The notes under the pieces: generated by a model
The model's input: only the letters and a program-made list of their open reading frames with translations
What the model was told of the DNA's origin: nothing
Database searches by the model: none
Origin: Aurantiochytrium sp. KH105
Taxonomy: Eukaryota; Sar; Bigyra; Thraustochytrida; Thraustochytriidae
Assembly: GCA_003116975.1 (NCBI GenBank)
Contig: BGKB01000052.1
Coordinates: forward strand, 62,001-126,000
DNA length: 64,000 nt
Direction: 5' to 3'
Part shown: in pieces, positions 28,698 to 39,171 of the stretch
How the letters are laid out: every line of letters begins with the position of its first letter
Position numbering within the stretch: position 1 is the stretch's first letter
Made by a program: the position numbers and the translations under genes

Positions 28698-30134
28698 ATG
28701 CTGGAGCAGGGTCTGCTCGAGGGCGACCAGACGGCGCAGACGCAGCAAACGCAGCAGACGGAGGGTGAGCCGCGCGACGCGAGGAGACATGGATACGTGC
28801 CGCCCCCGCGCAGGCAGGAATGGTACCATGCGGCGGCGATTCTCGTGGCAGAACTTGTAGGTACAGGCGTGCTCGCCCTCCCGCATACCTTTGCGGTCAT
28901 TGGCGTGGCGGCCGGCGTTGCCGTACTCCTCGTATTCGCGTTGCTGAGCTTGTACTCGGGCATTCTCCTGCACAGGCTGCAGTCCTGGTACCCGCAGGGG
29001 ATTACCTACGGAGACATGGCCCATCAAGTCATCGGCGTCCGCGGACGCCAAATCGTTTTTGGATTCATCTACGTCGCCTTCTTTGGGAACCTTGCCATTT
29101 ATGTGCTCACCTGCGCAGAAGCCTTGCAAAGTGCCTTTTACTGGCTGCGCTGGTGCAAATGGTGGTATACCGTCGTCACCATCATCTTCTTGCTTCCCTT
29201 TTGCCAGCTTCGGACGCTTCACAATGTGTCGTACGCCGCCGCAGCCTCCGCAGTGGCCATTTTTGTCGCGCTTGCCATCATTCTCGTTGTCACTTTTGCG
29301 GATCACTCCTCGCAAGACCAATTTAGTTCCAGTCTCGATTTGGTCAATTTCCCCGACCTGCCTCTCGATGGGCTCGACGCCAGTACTGCTACAGCGGCCC
29401 CCAGCGCCAGCCCCAGCAAGCCTACCTTTTTCCGCTTCATGTCAGCCATGACGACCGCGATCTTTGCCTTTGGAGGCCAAGGATTGTACTTTGAGACCAT
29501 GGCCGAGATGCGCCAGCCTTCCGACTTTCCTCGCGCCGTCACGCTCACCACCGTCGGCATCCTCGCTGTCTATTTGCTGGTAGCTCTCTCGTGTGTCTCT
29601 GTGTATGGAGATAAAATTGATGGCAGCGTTTTGTACGCGCTGCCGGACGGCCCCGCAAAGTCTGTTGCTGCGCTCTTGCTGTTCTTCCACGTCAGCATCT
29701 CCTACGTCCTTGCGCAGCAAGTCATCGGGAGGGCCATTCACGTACGGTGGAAGCCTCACCACGTGGACCGTGCTTCTACGTCCGAGCGTGGCCAGTGGTT
29801 TTGCATCAGCGTTAGCTTGCTACTCATGTCCTTTCTCATCGCCAATGGCATTCCCTTCTTCTCACATCTCATGGGTGTTGTCGCCGCGGTTTCCACGGCG
29901 CCACTTACTTTTGGCATTCCCGCCATCATGGTCTACGTGGCGTCCCGCACCATGCCTAAACCTGCGAATGGCGAGGCACCATACATTCGCCGCTGGGAGT
30001 ATCCCGTGCTGGTTTTTCTTGTCATTCTCACCGTCTACCTTGTCAGCGCTGGTCTCGCCAGCAACATACACGAGCTCGTGGAAAAGTGGTCTACCGTCGG
30101 CAAGCCATTCGACTGTCACTTGCCTAAAAGGTGA
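28698..30134 (+). CDS. Amino-acid transporter, AAAP/SLC36-SLC38 family (478 aa)
   Basis: The ATG at 28698 is the first in frame. After about 45 polar residues, the first membrane helix begins AAILVAELVGTGVLALP, the hallmark of the AAAP family, where the unwound glycine stretch binds substrate. About eleven hydrophobic segments follow. A second family mark lies at AIFAFGGQGLYFETMAEM in the sixth helix region. The protein should move neutral amino acids with H+ or Na+ across the plasma or vacuolar membrane; the substrate cannot be assigned. Confidence 0.9.
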   Translation: MLEQGLLEGDQTAQTQQTQQTEGEPRDARRHGYVPPPRRQEWYHAAAILVAELVGTGVLALPHTFAVIGVAAGVAVLLVFALLSLYSGILLHRLQSWYPQGITYGDMAHQVIGVRGRQIVFGFIYVAFFGNLAIYVLTCAEALQSAFYWLRWCKWWYTVVTIIFLLPFCQLRTLHNVSYAAAASAVAIFVALAIILVVTFADHSSQDQFSSSLDLVNFPDLPLDGLDASTATAAPSASPSKPTFFRFMSAMTTAIFAFGGQGLYFETMAEMRQPSDFPRAVTLTTVGILAVYLLVALSCVSVYGDKIDGSVLYALPDGPAKSVAALLLFFHVSISYVLAQQVIGRAIHVRWKPHHVDRASTSERGQWFCISVSLLLMSFLIANGIPFFSHLMGVVAAVSTAPLTFGIPAIMVYVASRTMPKPANGEAPYIRRWEYPVLVFLVILTVYLVSAGLASNIHELVEKWSTVGKPFDCHLPKR

Positions 30135-30483
30135 ACGAACAGCAGCAGCATCCACAACGCGGGGCTGCATATGGTATTATAATATCATTCGTTTTACATT
30201 ATAAAAAGTAATGAGTGAGAGCGATCGATTTTCATCACGTTTCTTTTTCAAAAGAGGTCGGGCTCGCCACAAACTCACCATGAACCTTCTATCTCTTCAT
30301 TTGCGCGCGAAAGCGCATCTCGCTCCGTTTTATCGCTCTCTCGAGGAGCTGTGAAAGAGGTCAACACTTCGCTTGCTCTTTTTCTTCTCCCTTGATTTTT
30401 TTCACTTTGCAAGCCAAGCAGAAACAATTCATTGTGCATGCATGCTCTCGATGCGTTTTTAGAAGAGGAAAAAGTAAACTTTG
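30135..30483. other. Convergent 3' region
   Basis: About 350 AT-rich bases between the transporter stop and the stop of the large minus-strand gene. ATTATAAAAAG near 30199 may serve 3'-end processing. No gene is visible. Confidence 0.5.
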
Positions 30484-33400
30484 TTACGCTTCTTCGTCCT
30501 CAAATTCTGCCTCGCTATATTCCTCATCCTCGTAGTCGTCCTCGCTGGAATTACCCTCTGCTTGATCGTCCACGCTTTTGTTCGATGCCTCGGTGGTGGT
30601 GGGCTTGTATGCTGGCGGTGGGCCAGTAATCTCCGTCGCCTGCTTCACAATGTCATCATCACCGTCGCCGCCGTTTCCGCCGCTACTGGCCAACGTCCAC
30701 GTGCTCTCTGCGCCGAGGTGGGAGCTGCCAGTCTTGCTGTTGTCAGTCGTCGCGTCGCGGAACTTGGTCTCGAGCGAGGGGTCCATGCCAGATTCGGATT
30801 CGGGATCCGACTCCGAGTCCATCATGAGATCTCGCACACTCGCAAAAGAGATCTGGCGTGCGTCGACGGTAATATGCTTTGGCGTCCGGTGCACCTTGGT
30901 CTGAGGCTGCTGCATTGAATCCGTGAGCTGGCGCATCCCATCTTTTAACGTCGGTTCGGCAAGCATACTCCGTGCTGGAGATGCCTTGGCCGACAGCGGC
31001 CGCGTCGGACCGTGAGGCTGCCACTGGATGCGAACCAATCTTGCCGGGTTGCGATCGGCAAAGTTGAGAGAGCTCGTCGCGTTCGACGCCTCGGCGCGTC
31101 GCTGTGCCGCGTCCTCGCGCGCAAGACGAACCTCCGTTTTGGCGACCATGGAACGTAATCTCTGCAAGCGAAAATCGCGGTCCTCCTCGTGAGGTCCACG
31201 ATCTGTCGATACTGCGATACCAGCCCGTCGCAAGAGTGTTGCGAAAGGGCCGTGTGCAGCCTTCTCAATAGCCGTTCCCTTGCGAAAGGCAACGTGGAGC
31301 CATGGAGAAACAAGGTCGTTCCTGGCAATGCGAGCCGCCTCTTCCGAGACTTGAGGTGCCCGATCTACCTTGGCCTCGAAATCCGATAGTGCACGCTCCG
31401 CAGTTTGCTCAGCACGACGTGCTTCGTCTTGCAGAGCTTGCAGCGTCTCGAGCGTGACGGCATTCCCTGCCAAAACCTGCTTTGCGTTGCCGCTTCTCAC
31501 GAGATCACTGTCGTGTGCGTACTTGGCACACAATCCCATAAGTCGCTTGCAGAGGCGGTCTGCATTTCCGATGGCCTCCAACACATGCATCGGGATGCTA
31601 TGCTTGAACATGCGAGCTTCGTGCAGGGAAGTTTCTTGATGCCGAAGCATGCGCTCGATACGTGCCACGTGGTAGTCGATAGCGCGTGTGCGCATAGTCC
31701 CTGAGCGCGCGGCGCGAAGGACCTGCAGATCGCGCAATCTCTCCATGTATACGGCGGACAACATGTTGCCAAAGTCGAGCCAGGAGTCCAGTTTGCGCAC
31801 GAAACCCGTGTCTACGGCGCTCAAGAGCTTGTACAAGTCTTGCTTACTCAACTGGGTGTCTAGATTTGACAGGTACCGAACAAACTCGGCTGCAGATGCA
31901 CCATTGGGGAAAAGTGTGGCTGGGCTGTGGCCCTGTCCCTCGAGTGCGTCAACGAGCTCGCCCAAGGTCTCACGGAGCCATTGGCGATCGCTTCGGGTCA
32001 CGGCTTGAAGGCTCGCGAGGGACTCGAGCGCCTCGGGCTCCGCCTTGGTGACCAACGCATCTCCTGTCGCCGCTGCGTCTCCATCCAAAACGCTGTCGGT
32101 GACGCGCATGATGCGACGCGTAAAAGCCTTGACGAAACGGTCCTTGGATACCTCTGTGGACCCGGCACCCAACAGCAAAAAGACTGCATCGAACTGAGAC
32201 CAGTTCATCTTGATCCCCAAAGTTCGACGCAAGCCTGTTGTAAGTGCTTTACGGTTGAGCGCTTTGGGGGCACCGTTCCTGCCATCTGGAGCTCCCGTTG
32301 AGCAGACTTCGGCGAGAGCATCGAAAAACTGTCCAAGCGAAGTCACTGTGTGCGTTGCCTGAATCGTTTCGGCAATTGTCTGTGCAATAATAATCATGCA
32401 TTCTTCGGTCGTAGCCCCATCAGGAATTCGATATAATGTCGGGCCCGGGCCGCCGTGAGTGCGCTTCAGACCCGTCATGTTCGGGCTTCCTGGATCGGGA
32501 AGATCCTTCGTTGGCGAGCGCAGCTTATTGTGGTGTGAACGCAGTCTCAGACTTGTGCGCACAGAAAGCCTAGGACCTTGGACATCATTGCCCTTGCCAA
32601 GATTTGCTGGGCCCGACTTGGCCAAAGCCCAGCCGTCTTGCCCTGCAATGAATGCACTCAAAAGCTCCTGGCCATTCGTCATGAAACATAAGAGCGGCTT
32701 GGAAAACACGAAGCGGTCATCCGCGAGCATCATTTCTGAAGTCTCGCGCTCCTGCACCAGCGGATCGAGCGCCTGAATCGGGACCGCGTCTGGATCCTGA
32801 TCGGAGCCATCTTGCGAGGGCTTTGCGAGGGCGCAAGCGATGCCGCAGCACGAAGACAGCTCGCAGCCAGCGACGTCGAGCGTGAATGAGGTGCTCTGTC
32901 GGGTTCCCGGCAGACCGTCAACGAGAACAAAACCAGAGTGAACATCGAGCTGGGGGAGTGTGAGCTCCACTCGGCCCGAGGCCGTTCGATGTGCGCCTTG
33001 CTGACGACAAGTGTTCCACAAAACGCGACATGTCGCAAGGAGCTCACTCGAATGAAGCCAGCTTGGCGGAACTTCCGTGACCCAGAGCGATTGAAGACTG
33101 TCTGGGCCTCGGATTCGCGCAATAATAGAGCCCATGCTCATGATTTTGTTCGCTGCGGAGTTTCGCGACGTGGCTAAAGATCGATCGAGCTTGTAGAGCG
33201 TGAGAAGATCTGCGCTCGGTCCAACACGTCCAGCGCGAATGCAAAGGCCTCGGAATCTCTTTACGGGAAGGTTGCGAATTGTCTCGCTTGCAAGATCGAC
33301 CTCTCGACGGTAGCCTTCCGGACCAACGTCGACGACTCCGCTCGCAAGATCGAGTTCGTGGGTAAAAGGGACAAAGGCTGGGAGTTCAAGGGTCACAGCC

Positions 33401-36400
33401 GAAGTTGCAGATGCAGGGAGGCCAAAGCCGCCATGTAGAGTGCCAACACTGTAGCACTGAAGAGGACCCCAGTATCTGCCGAGAGGAAGATCCACTCCAG
33501 GAGGAACATAACGCTCTCCATCACTCGCCCCAACGCTGTCTTCCGGAACGAGCAACCGAAAGTTGGACGATTCCTTGATCGCGGCACCCGCATCGACAAC
33601 TTTGCCGCCATCCATTTCGAGACCGAGACGCACGAAGGTATCTCCCGCAGGACGCGGAGGAAGGGTAAGAATCTTTGAAACTCGGTGCACCACGCCGTGC
33701 TCATCCGCCACATGCATGCCCACGAGATCCTGCGCACGGGCGAGCTGCCGTCCATGCACGCTGAGCAAGCTTGCATGAAGACGACGTTGGTCGGATGGGC
33801 GCAAATTCGGTCGCTCTTCACAAAAAGAGCTTCCATTGAGATGACTTTGCGCATGAAGCAGCGGTGGCGCGAGTGAAAGCTCGCCCGAACTGCAGATGCT
33901 TCGGTCCTCGCGCTGAAGCCACTCGTTCATGTCAAGCGGGTGGAAGGTGGCAAAGGAGTCCATGGCGTCACCAAAGGGGGCTTGATCGCACATGTGCTGC
34001 GCCCAACGCTGAGAATGCAGCAGCTCTGGTGCCAAGCGAAGATCCTCGGGCAAATTTTCGCTGCGGTACGCCGTTGTGCGTCCATGCAGCAAGCCTGGCG
34101 TATCTGCGACGCCAAGGCGAATACGCTCCCACGCTGCGTTGACAGCGAGCGTAACGGCAATCGTGTCTGTGACGACCTTGGCTTGATTGCGAATGCTCCA
34201 CTCGACAGGCTTGCATCCCGCTCCCACTTCCGTCGTGTTACTTGCAGAGACTGAGAGTGGAGACGCCGCGATGGGCTGCTGCAGGCGAAGAATTCTCGAC
34301 TCGAGGCAAGGCAAACGCCACGATTTTGCGGGGATTGCCCAACTCATTGGATCCACTGCATCCATTCTTGCTTCCGTGTAGGGCGTGGAGACAGAGAGCA
34401 GTGCTGACGGTGCAGTCTCAGACGCTGATGCCGAGGCCGAAGCCGAGGCCGAAGCCGAAGCCGAAGCCGGTACCGAGGCCGAGGCATGACTACTTTCCGT
34501 CTCGGAGGGAAGCCATTGCATATCGTCATCCTCGTAGTCGTCATCCTCGTCGTCTTCGCCTTTGTTTACTTCTTCTTCGTCCTCTTCCTCTTCTTCTTCT
34601 TTCGTTTCTTCTCCACTTTCATTCTCTTCATGACCGATGGCGTCATCGTGCAGAGCTAAGGTGGTCTTCTTGGCACCGTTATCGCGCTGGATGTGGGGAC
34701 TGTGAGAGCGTAATTTTGAAGAGGCCGTGTGCGGTCGCAGACCGGGATTGTTGACGCCTTGCGCGAGGGCATCGTGAATGATACCCATTTGCTCCTCGAC
34801 AGGAGCGTGGAGAGACTGGTTCGCAAGAAGAGGATCCACATCGAGGCCAAGGTAGTTCGCAGCGACACGAACAACGGCGACAAACCGCGGGATGGAGACA
34901 AATCCAAGGTCAACGGTGTCAAAGACGCGCCAGAGTCGAAAGCGCTCCCTTGTGCTGAGCTTATTCGCGCATCCCTGCGCCTCCTCAGCGAGGATTGCGT
35001 TGACGACTTTGCTAAAGTCACCAACGGAGACAGTGCCGTCGCCGTTTGCATCAAAAGCGGCATACGCCTCGTCGAGGGGCAAACTGGTCTTCAAAATAGC
35101 CACGATGACGCGCTTGAGAACGCGCTTGGTAGCGTCTGCCGTGGGTGATTTCTGCAATGCCCACCAGAATCCCTGAAGGGCGCCTGCAGCCCCGCCATCA
35201 CGCGAATCGGAGGCAACACCATGGCGCGGCATTTGCGTAATATGACACATCTCCTCACCTGCATCGTTGACCCAGCGGACGGTACCGTTGCCGGCGCGTG
35301 CAAGGCGTGACAAGGCCGTGTGCGCATTATCAGCAACGGGACCAACCACAGCGACGTTGACCACGATGACGCTTCCTCCCGTTTTCGGTACCACGCATGA
35401 GCGAAACCGGGGCCCAGGGCTCGTGGGTAGTTTATGGCATCCCGACTGGCGGCCACGCACCAGCTTTACAAGAGCTCGGCCCTTGAAGTCTTGCAATGCG
35501 CATGGTGCAGGATGGCCCGATGGGCCTCGCGCATCAAGGGCACAAATGACGCAGACTTCACTGACGGCGTCATTGTTGAGCATGTCCATGAAAATTGTGC
35601 GCAACACGCGAGGAGCCTGACTTTTTTGAATAGGCGTCCGCGTAATATCGTCGGGTGCATCATGTGTGTTCTGCAGCTGCTCGTGCTGCTGATGAAGAAA
35701 GGAAAATGCACGCCAGTCGTCGACTTGTCGATGTAGAAAGTTCTCAATGTCGTCCACGGCGCTGGTGGAGAGACGTTCGCAGCGATCTCGCCACTTTGCG
35801 GCCTTGACACCATCGCCAAAAACGACAAGGTTCACCTTATTGGTGCAAGCTGTCTCCGCCTTGCGACGGAGATATGAGATGATTTCTCGGGCTGCAAAGG
35901 CAATACGTGCTTCGCCAGAGGTCATTTTAGTCTCTGCCATTCCTGGGGAAAGATCGAGGATGACAACAAAGGTGCACATGTCATCAATTCTGCCCAAGAG
36001 CACGCTTGGGGACTCGGCAGCATGCGAGAGCGCGACAGGTGAGCCCCGAGACAAAGTACGAAAGTCTCTGCGAGAGGAGCCAAGCGCAGCGCGCTTACGA
36101 TTTCGTGCCGCGACGCCGCTCGTACTGCGCGCAGACTTTGCAGATTGTGGTCGTGTGGGCGCAGCAGGTCTTTGAAGAAAGTCGTTCAGTTTCGGCTCGA
36201 AATACGCGCAAAAGTCGTCGGCGCCGAGCAGACCTTCTGCGCGCGCGTCAAGACCCATGCGATGAAATATTGGGTACATGTCTTGGTTGGAGAGCTCAGG
36301 GGCAACACCTTCAAGCCTCCGTATTGTCTCTGCAAAGGAGAGAGAAGCTTGGCCTTTCCATATGTCGCGAGGCGATTCGCCCTTTTCTTGAAAGGCCCGG

Positions 36401-36795
36401 CAAAGACATTCAATCGAATAGGCTTCGCGTGCGGCTAGCGTTCCACTGGCAGGTGCTGCTCGCGGGCCTTTACCCTCGTACAGAATGGCGAAATCATGGC
36501 GAAAGTCAATTTGCCCATCATGATTGTGATCCAGACGAGCGAAGACTGCACTTCGCTTGTCGTGCGGGATGAGAATGCCAAAGCTTTTGGCAAGGTTCTC
36601 AAAGATTTCCTTTTTGCGCACGGGTCGTGCTACGCTTTTGCGATTTGGGTACTGGAGCCTTTCAAAGGCACCGCCCATGGTGCTTTCTCGACTGAGGCCA
36701 GTCTTGATTTCATCAACGTAGTCCTGAGCGGACATGTTGCCCTGCTTTTCTACAGCATCGAGGACAGCAAGGTCCGAGTCTACTCGGTGGGGCAT
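30484..36795 (-). CDS. Large EF-hand and vWA-like protein (2103 aa)
   Basis: The first ATG is at 36795; a GTG at 36852 lies further up. One intronless frame runs 6.3 kb. An EF-hand-like loop DHNHDGQID is at about residue 88. A von Willebrand factor A-like region spans about 270-510 (CTFVVILDLSPGM, a degenerate metal site, then NLVVFGDG and later VVNVAVVGP). A canonical EF loop DANGDGTVSVGDF is at about 580. A Glu/Asp-rich stretch and an (AS)n tract follow near 720-790. A further EF-like helical region is near 1550, and coiled-coil-prone segments lie at 1700-1900. The tail is acidic. I do not recognise the family. A Ca2+-responsive scaffold is an inference. The (AS)n tract is encoded by a GCCGAG/GGCCGAAGC repeat at about 34410-34490. 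Confidence 0.82.
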   Translation of the reverse strand: MPHRVDSDLAVLDAVEKQGNMSAQDYVDEIKTGLSRESTMGGAFERLQYPNRKSVARPVRKKEIFENLAKSFGILIPHDKRSAVFARLDHNHDGQIDFRHDFAILYEGKGPRAAPASGTLAAREAYSIECLCRAFQEKGESPRDIWKGQASLSFAETIRRLEGVAPELSNQDMYPIFHRMGLDARAEGLLGADDFCAYFEPKLNDFLQRPAAPTRPQSAKSARSTSGVAARNRKRAALGSSRRDFRTLSRGSPVALSHAAESPSVLLGRIDDMCTFVVILDLSPGMAETKMTSGEARIAFAAREIISYLRRKAETACTNKVNLVVFGDGVKAAKWRDRCERLSTSAVDDIENFLHRQVDDWRAFSFLHQQHEQLQNTHDAPDDITRTPIQKSQAPRVLRTIFMDMLNNDAVSEVCVICALDARGPSGHPAPCALQDFKGRALVKLVRGRQSGCHKLPTSPGPRFRSCVVPKTGGSVIVVNVAVVGPVADNAHTALSRLARAGNGTVRWVNDAGEEMCHITQMPRHGVASDSRDGGAAGALQGFWWALQKSPTADATKRVLKRVIVAILKTSLPLDEAYAAFDANGDGTVSVGDFSKVVNAILAEEAQGCANKLSTRERFRLWRVFDTVDLGFVSIPRFVAVVRVAANYLGLDVDPLLANQSLHAPVEEQMGIIHDALAQGVNNPGLRPHTASSKLRSHSPHIQRDNGAKKTTLALHDDAIGHEENESGEETKEEEEEEDEEEVNKGEDDEDDDYEDDDMQWLPSETESSHASASVPASASASASASASASASETAPSALLSVSTPYTEARMDAVDPMSWAIPAKSWRLPCLESRILRLQQPIAASPLSVSASNTTEVGAGCKPVEWSIRNQAKVVTDTIAVTLAVNAAWERIRLGVADTPGLLHGRTTAYRSENLPEDLRLAPELLHSQRWAQHMCDQAPFGDAMDSFATFHPLDMNEWLQREDRSICSSGELSLAPPLLHAQSHLNGSSFCEERPNLRPSDQRRLHASLLSVHGRQLARAQDLVGMHVADEHGVVHRVSKILTLPPRPAGDTFVRLGLEMDGGKVVDAGAAIKESSNFRLLVPEDSVGASDGERYVPPGVDLPLGRYWGPLQCYSVGTLHGGFGLPASATSAVTLELPAFVPFTHELDLASGVVDVGPEGYRREVDLASETIRNLPVKRFRGLCIRAGRVGPSADLLTLYKLDRSLATSRNSAANKIMSMGSIIARIRGPDSLQSLWVTEVPPSWLHSSELLATCRVLWNTCRQQGAHRTASGRVELTLPQLDVHSGFVLVDGLPGTRQSTSFTLDVAGCELSSCCGIACALAKPSQDGSDQDPDAVPIQALDPLVQERETSEMMLADDRFVFSKPLLCFMTNGQELLSAFIAGQDGWALAKSGPANLGKGNDVQGPRLSVRTSLRLRSHHNKLRSPTKDLPDPGSPNMTGLKRTHGGPGPTLYRIPDGATTEECMIIIAQTIAETIQATHTVTSLGQFFDALAEVCSTGAPDGRNGAPKALNRKALTTGLRRTLGIKMNWSQFDAVFLLLGAGSTEVSKDRFVKAFTRRIMRVTDSVLDGDAAATGDALVTKAEPEALESLASLQAVTRSDRQWLRETLGELVDALEGQGHSPATLFPNGASAAEFVRYLSNLDTQLSKQDLYKLLSAVDTGFVRKLDSWLDFGNMLSAVYMERLRDLQVLRAARSGTMRTRAIDYHVARIERMLRHQETSLHEARMFKHSIPMHVLEAIGNADRLCKRLMGLCAKYAHDSDLVRSGNAKQVLAGNAVTLETLQALQDEARRAEQTAERALSDFEAKVDRAPQVSEEAARIARNDLVSPWLHVAFRKGTAIEKAAHGPFATLLRRAGIAVSTDRGPHEEDRDFRLQRLRSMVAKTEVRLAREDAAQRRAEASNATSSLNFADRNPARLVRIQWQPHGPTRPLSAKASPARSMLAEPTLKDGMRQLTDSMQQPQTKVHRTPKHITVDARQISFASVRDLMMDSESDPESESGMDPSLETKFRDATTDNSKTGSSHLGAESTWTLASSGGNGGDGDDDIVKQATEITGPPPAYKPTTTEASNKSVDDQAEGNSSEDDYEDEEYSEAEFEDEEA

Positions 36796-37611
36796 TCTAT
36801 TCTCTCCTTGCGCAGGCTCCTTTTTCTCCTTGCTCTCTGCACGGGACCGCACGGACCCCGCGCAAAGCTACCAAGCACGCAGCGATGGGGAAAGGGGTGT
36901 TGAAGGATGAGAAGGAAGGATTTGTTGGTCCGTGCTCACGTCGTCGCAGCGCGCCTCTGGAAATGCTCAAACTTTGTCAACAAAGGTCGATTCTATGGTT
37001 CGCAACAACGAGCTTGCTTGCACACCCAAGACAGCAGCAAAGTAATTGGCCCCGCTAGCTAGCCAAGTAGCTAGCTGGCCAACCAGCTAGCCGACCGAGC
37101 AGCCAGCTAGCTGCAGCTCCTGTTTGCCTCTCTGGCAAGCGCTTGTCGAAAAAGAAAGCAAGCAAGCAATCAAGAAAGCAAGCAAGCAAGCTTGCGTGAG
37201 CTGTCCGATAGGAGGCCTTGCCCAAAGCTCATGGAAATCCTCCTTCCTCAGACGGACACGCCAAGCGATCTAGCTAGCTAGTCGCTAGGCGTAGCGCTAG
37301 AGCCTTTTGCGTCGCCCGTCGAGATAACGCTGCGTTTTGTTCGCCTCCCGCAGACAATCATCGCTTCTCGAGGAGCATATCGAATCGCGTCATCCAGGCA
37401 AAGAAGCATGTGTCCGTTGAGGATTATCGTGCACGATAAAAGAAGATGCGCGCGGCTTTCGCCCATCTGTAAGGACAGTGACGAGGATGGCAGCGCCTCG
37501 CGATGTAGATTGATCGGTTCGGCGCTGCCATTGCGACGGCGCGCGCGGTCGCCGCGGTAGTGTATACCGCGGCGACAGTAGCGTTCCAGTCTTGCGCTTG
37601 TGGTATAGACT
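36796..37611. other. Divergent promoter region with AGCTAGCT and GCAA repeats
   Basis: 816 bp between divergent starts. AGCTAGC words cluster at 37050-37115 and again at 37268-37295, and a GCAAGCAA run lies at 37155-37192. No gene is supported. Confidence 0.5.
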
Positions 37612-39171
37612 ATGGGTAGTAGTACTCCAAGAGGAATAAGCTGTTCTGCGGTGGTGCAGCAGCCCAGATCTCCGCAAGCCCCGCGAGCCCGGCGAACCCC
37701 GCGAGCTCCACGAGCTCCAAGAGCCCGAGCGCAACGAAGATCTGAAGGGTATAACATCAGACTCGCACTGCTAAGTCTTGTCATATTGATCTTTTGGCGA
37801 AGCTGTAGCGGCCATCTTGGCAGTGAAAATAATGAGCATCAAAAGCGGCAAGAGGCCGCAACGCTCTTGCGTGCGCTCGTATCGAACGACGAGGTGATTC
37901 CCGTCGTGGTGATTTGCCACTCGCGCGTCGAGGTATTTCGCGAGTCACTTGCTTCGCTCCTTGGAGACGTGCGTGGGGTCGATTCTCGCAAAGTTCTCGT
38001 GGCACAGGACGGGACGAACTCAGAGGTCGCAGCAGTGGCGCGCGACGAGTTTGGGCTTGCACTTGTGCAACGCAACCGCGAGCAAGATGCAATCGCGCCA
38101 CGGGGCAACTGGGGCAGAGAGCGAGGGGCTGGCGCACACATTGCTGCGCAATACCGGTTTGCCATTGATGCCGGGTTTGCGCACTTTGCAAGCGCACCGG
38201 CGCTGATTTTGGCAGAGGATGATCTAGTGTATTCCCCAGACTTTGCCGAGTTTCTAACACGTGCTGCGGCACTCGTGGCCGAGGATGAGAGCTTGTGGAT
38301 TGCAAGCGCGTGGAATGACAACGGATACCGTGGCGTGGCACGCGACTTGAGACGCGTCTTGCGCACGGATTTTTTCCCTGGGCTCGGATGGACAATGCAA
38401 CGCAGTCTGTGGCGACAGGAGCTCCGCCTTGCGTGGCCCTCTGATCACTATGACTGGCACTTACGCAAAGCTGAAGTTGCCAAGGGGCGGGAATGTCTGT
38501 ATCCCGAGGTCGCTAGGGTGGCGCATCGAGGTTGGGAAGGATCGTTTATGGATTTTACGCATCATGTACGACACTTTGCAGGCATTGTGCACGCACAGGA
38601 CGCTCGCTATCGATGGCGCGACGATGATGTATCTGTCGGACGTGAGGATGTTTACGATGCCGCGCTTGCCTTGACGCTGGCGCATCGAGCCTGGCATGTA
38701 CGACACGGCGAGGATCTTTTGAGTGCTCTGACGTGGATCCCCGGGGCTGTCCTTGTGATTTGGCACCGCTCGAGTTTGGACCCGCGAATGAACTTCCGCT
38801 TCAGACCTTTGGCACGGCGTCTGGGGATTTGGGAGGATCCTCGCCGCGGGGCGCGACGTGGTGTCCACGAGCTCTGGTTTAGAAATGCGCGAGTGATCCT
38901 CATGAACGTCTTTGATGTCCAGGAGAAGACGCAAAAGGTGCAGGACCGAAGAGGACCTCAGGGCAGACCGATGCCGCCGATGGCGTCCAGAGCGCCTCTA
39001 GCGGGGGCGCGGTGGCTGGCACGGCTCGGGCCAGACGCAGGAGTGCGCATCTTTGCTTCGGGGCGCGAGATTGCCAATGAGATGGACGAATCTAGCCTGG
39101 GACCACCTTTCCGGAATAGTGGCCAAATGTGTGAAAAACCAGAGCCGCAGAGTAAAAGACGGCGCCCATGA
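37612..39171 (+). CDS. GT13 N-acetylglucosaminyltransferase, MGAT1/POMGNT1-like (519 aa)
   Basis: Starts at ATG 37612. A Pro/Arg-rich cytosolic N-terminus is followed by a single membrane anchor at about 50-62 (LALLSLVILIFW), giving type II Golgi topology. The lumenal domain starts near 90 with IPVVVICHSR. Family 13 marks follow in order: LVAQDG, ILAEDDLVYSPDF (the EDD acts as the metal/UDP-GlcNAc-binding DxD), WIASAWNDNGY, and the signature RTDFFPGLGW. A C-terminal part matches RPEISR-like and HVRHFAGI segments. It transfers GlcNAc from UDP-GlcNAc, most likely to N-glycans (GnT-I), or to O-mannose. The last 80 bp overlap the end of the opposite-strand transporter gene. Confidence 0.88.
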   Translation: MGSSTPRGISCSAVVQQPRSPQAPRARRTPRAPRAPRARAQRRSEGYNIRLALLSLVILIFWRSCSGHLGSENNEHQKRQEAATLLRALVSNDEVIPVVVICHSRVEVFRESLASLLGDVRGVDSRKVLVAQDGTNSEVAAVARDEFGLALVQRNREQDAIAPRGNWGRERGAGAHIAAQYRFAIDAGFAHFASAPALILAEDDLVYSPDFAEFLTRAAALVAEDESLWIASAWNDNGYRGVARDLRRVLRTDFFPGLGWTMQRSLWRQELRLAWPSDHYDWHLRKAEVAKGRECLYPEVARVAHRGWEGSFMDFTHHVRHFAGIVHAQDARYRWRDDDVSVGREDVYDAALALTLAHRAWHVRHGEDLLSALTWIPGAVLVIWHRSSLDPRMNFRFRPLARRLGIWEDPRRGARRGVHELWFRNARVILMNVFDVQEKTQKVQDRRGPQGRPMPPMASRAPLAGARWLARLGPDAGVRIFASGREIANEMDESSLGPPFRNSGQMCEKPEPQSKRRRP

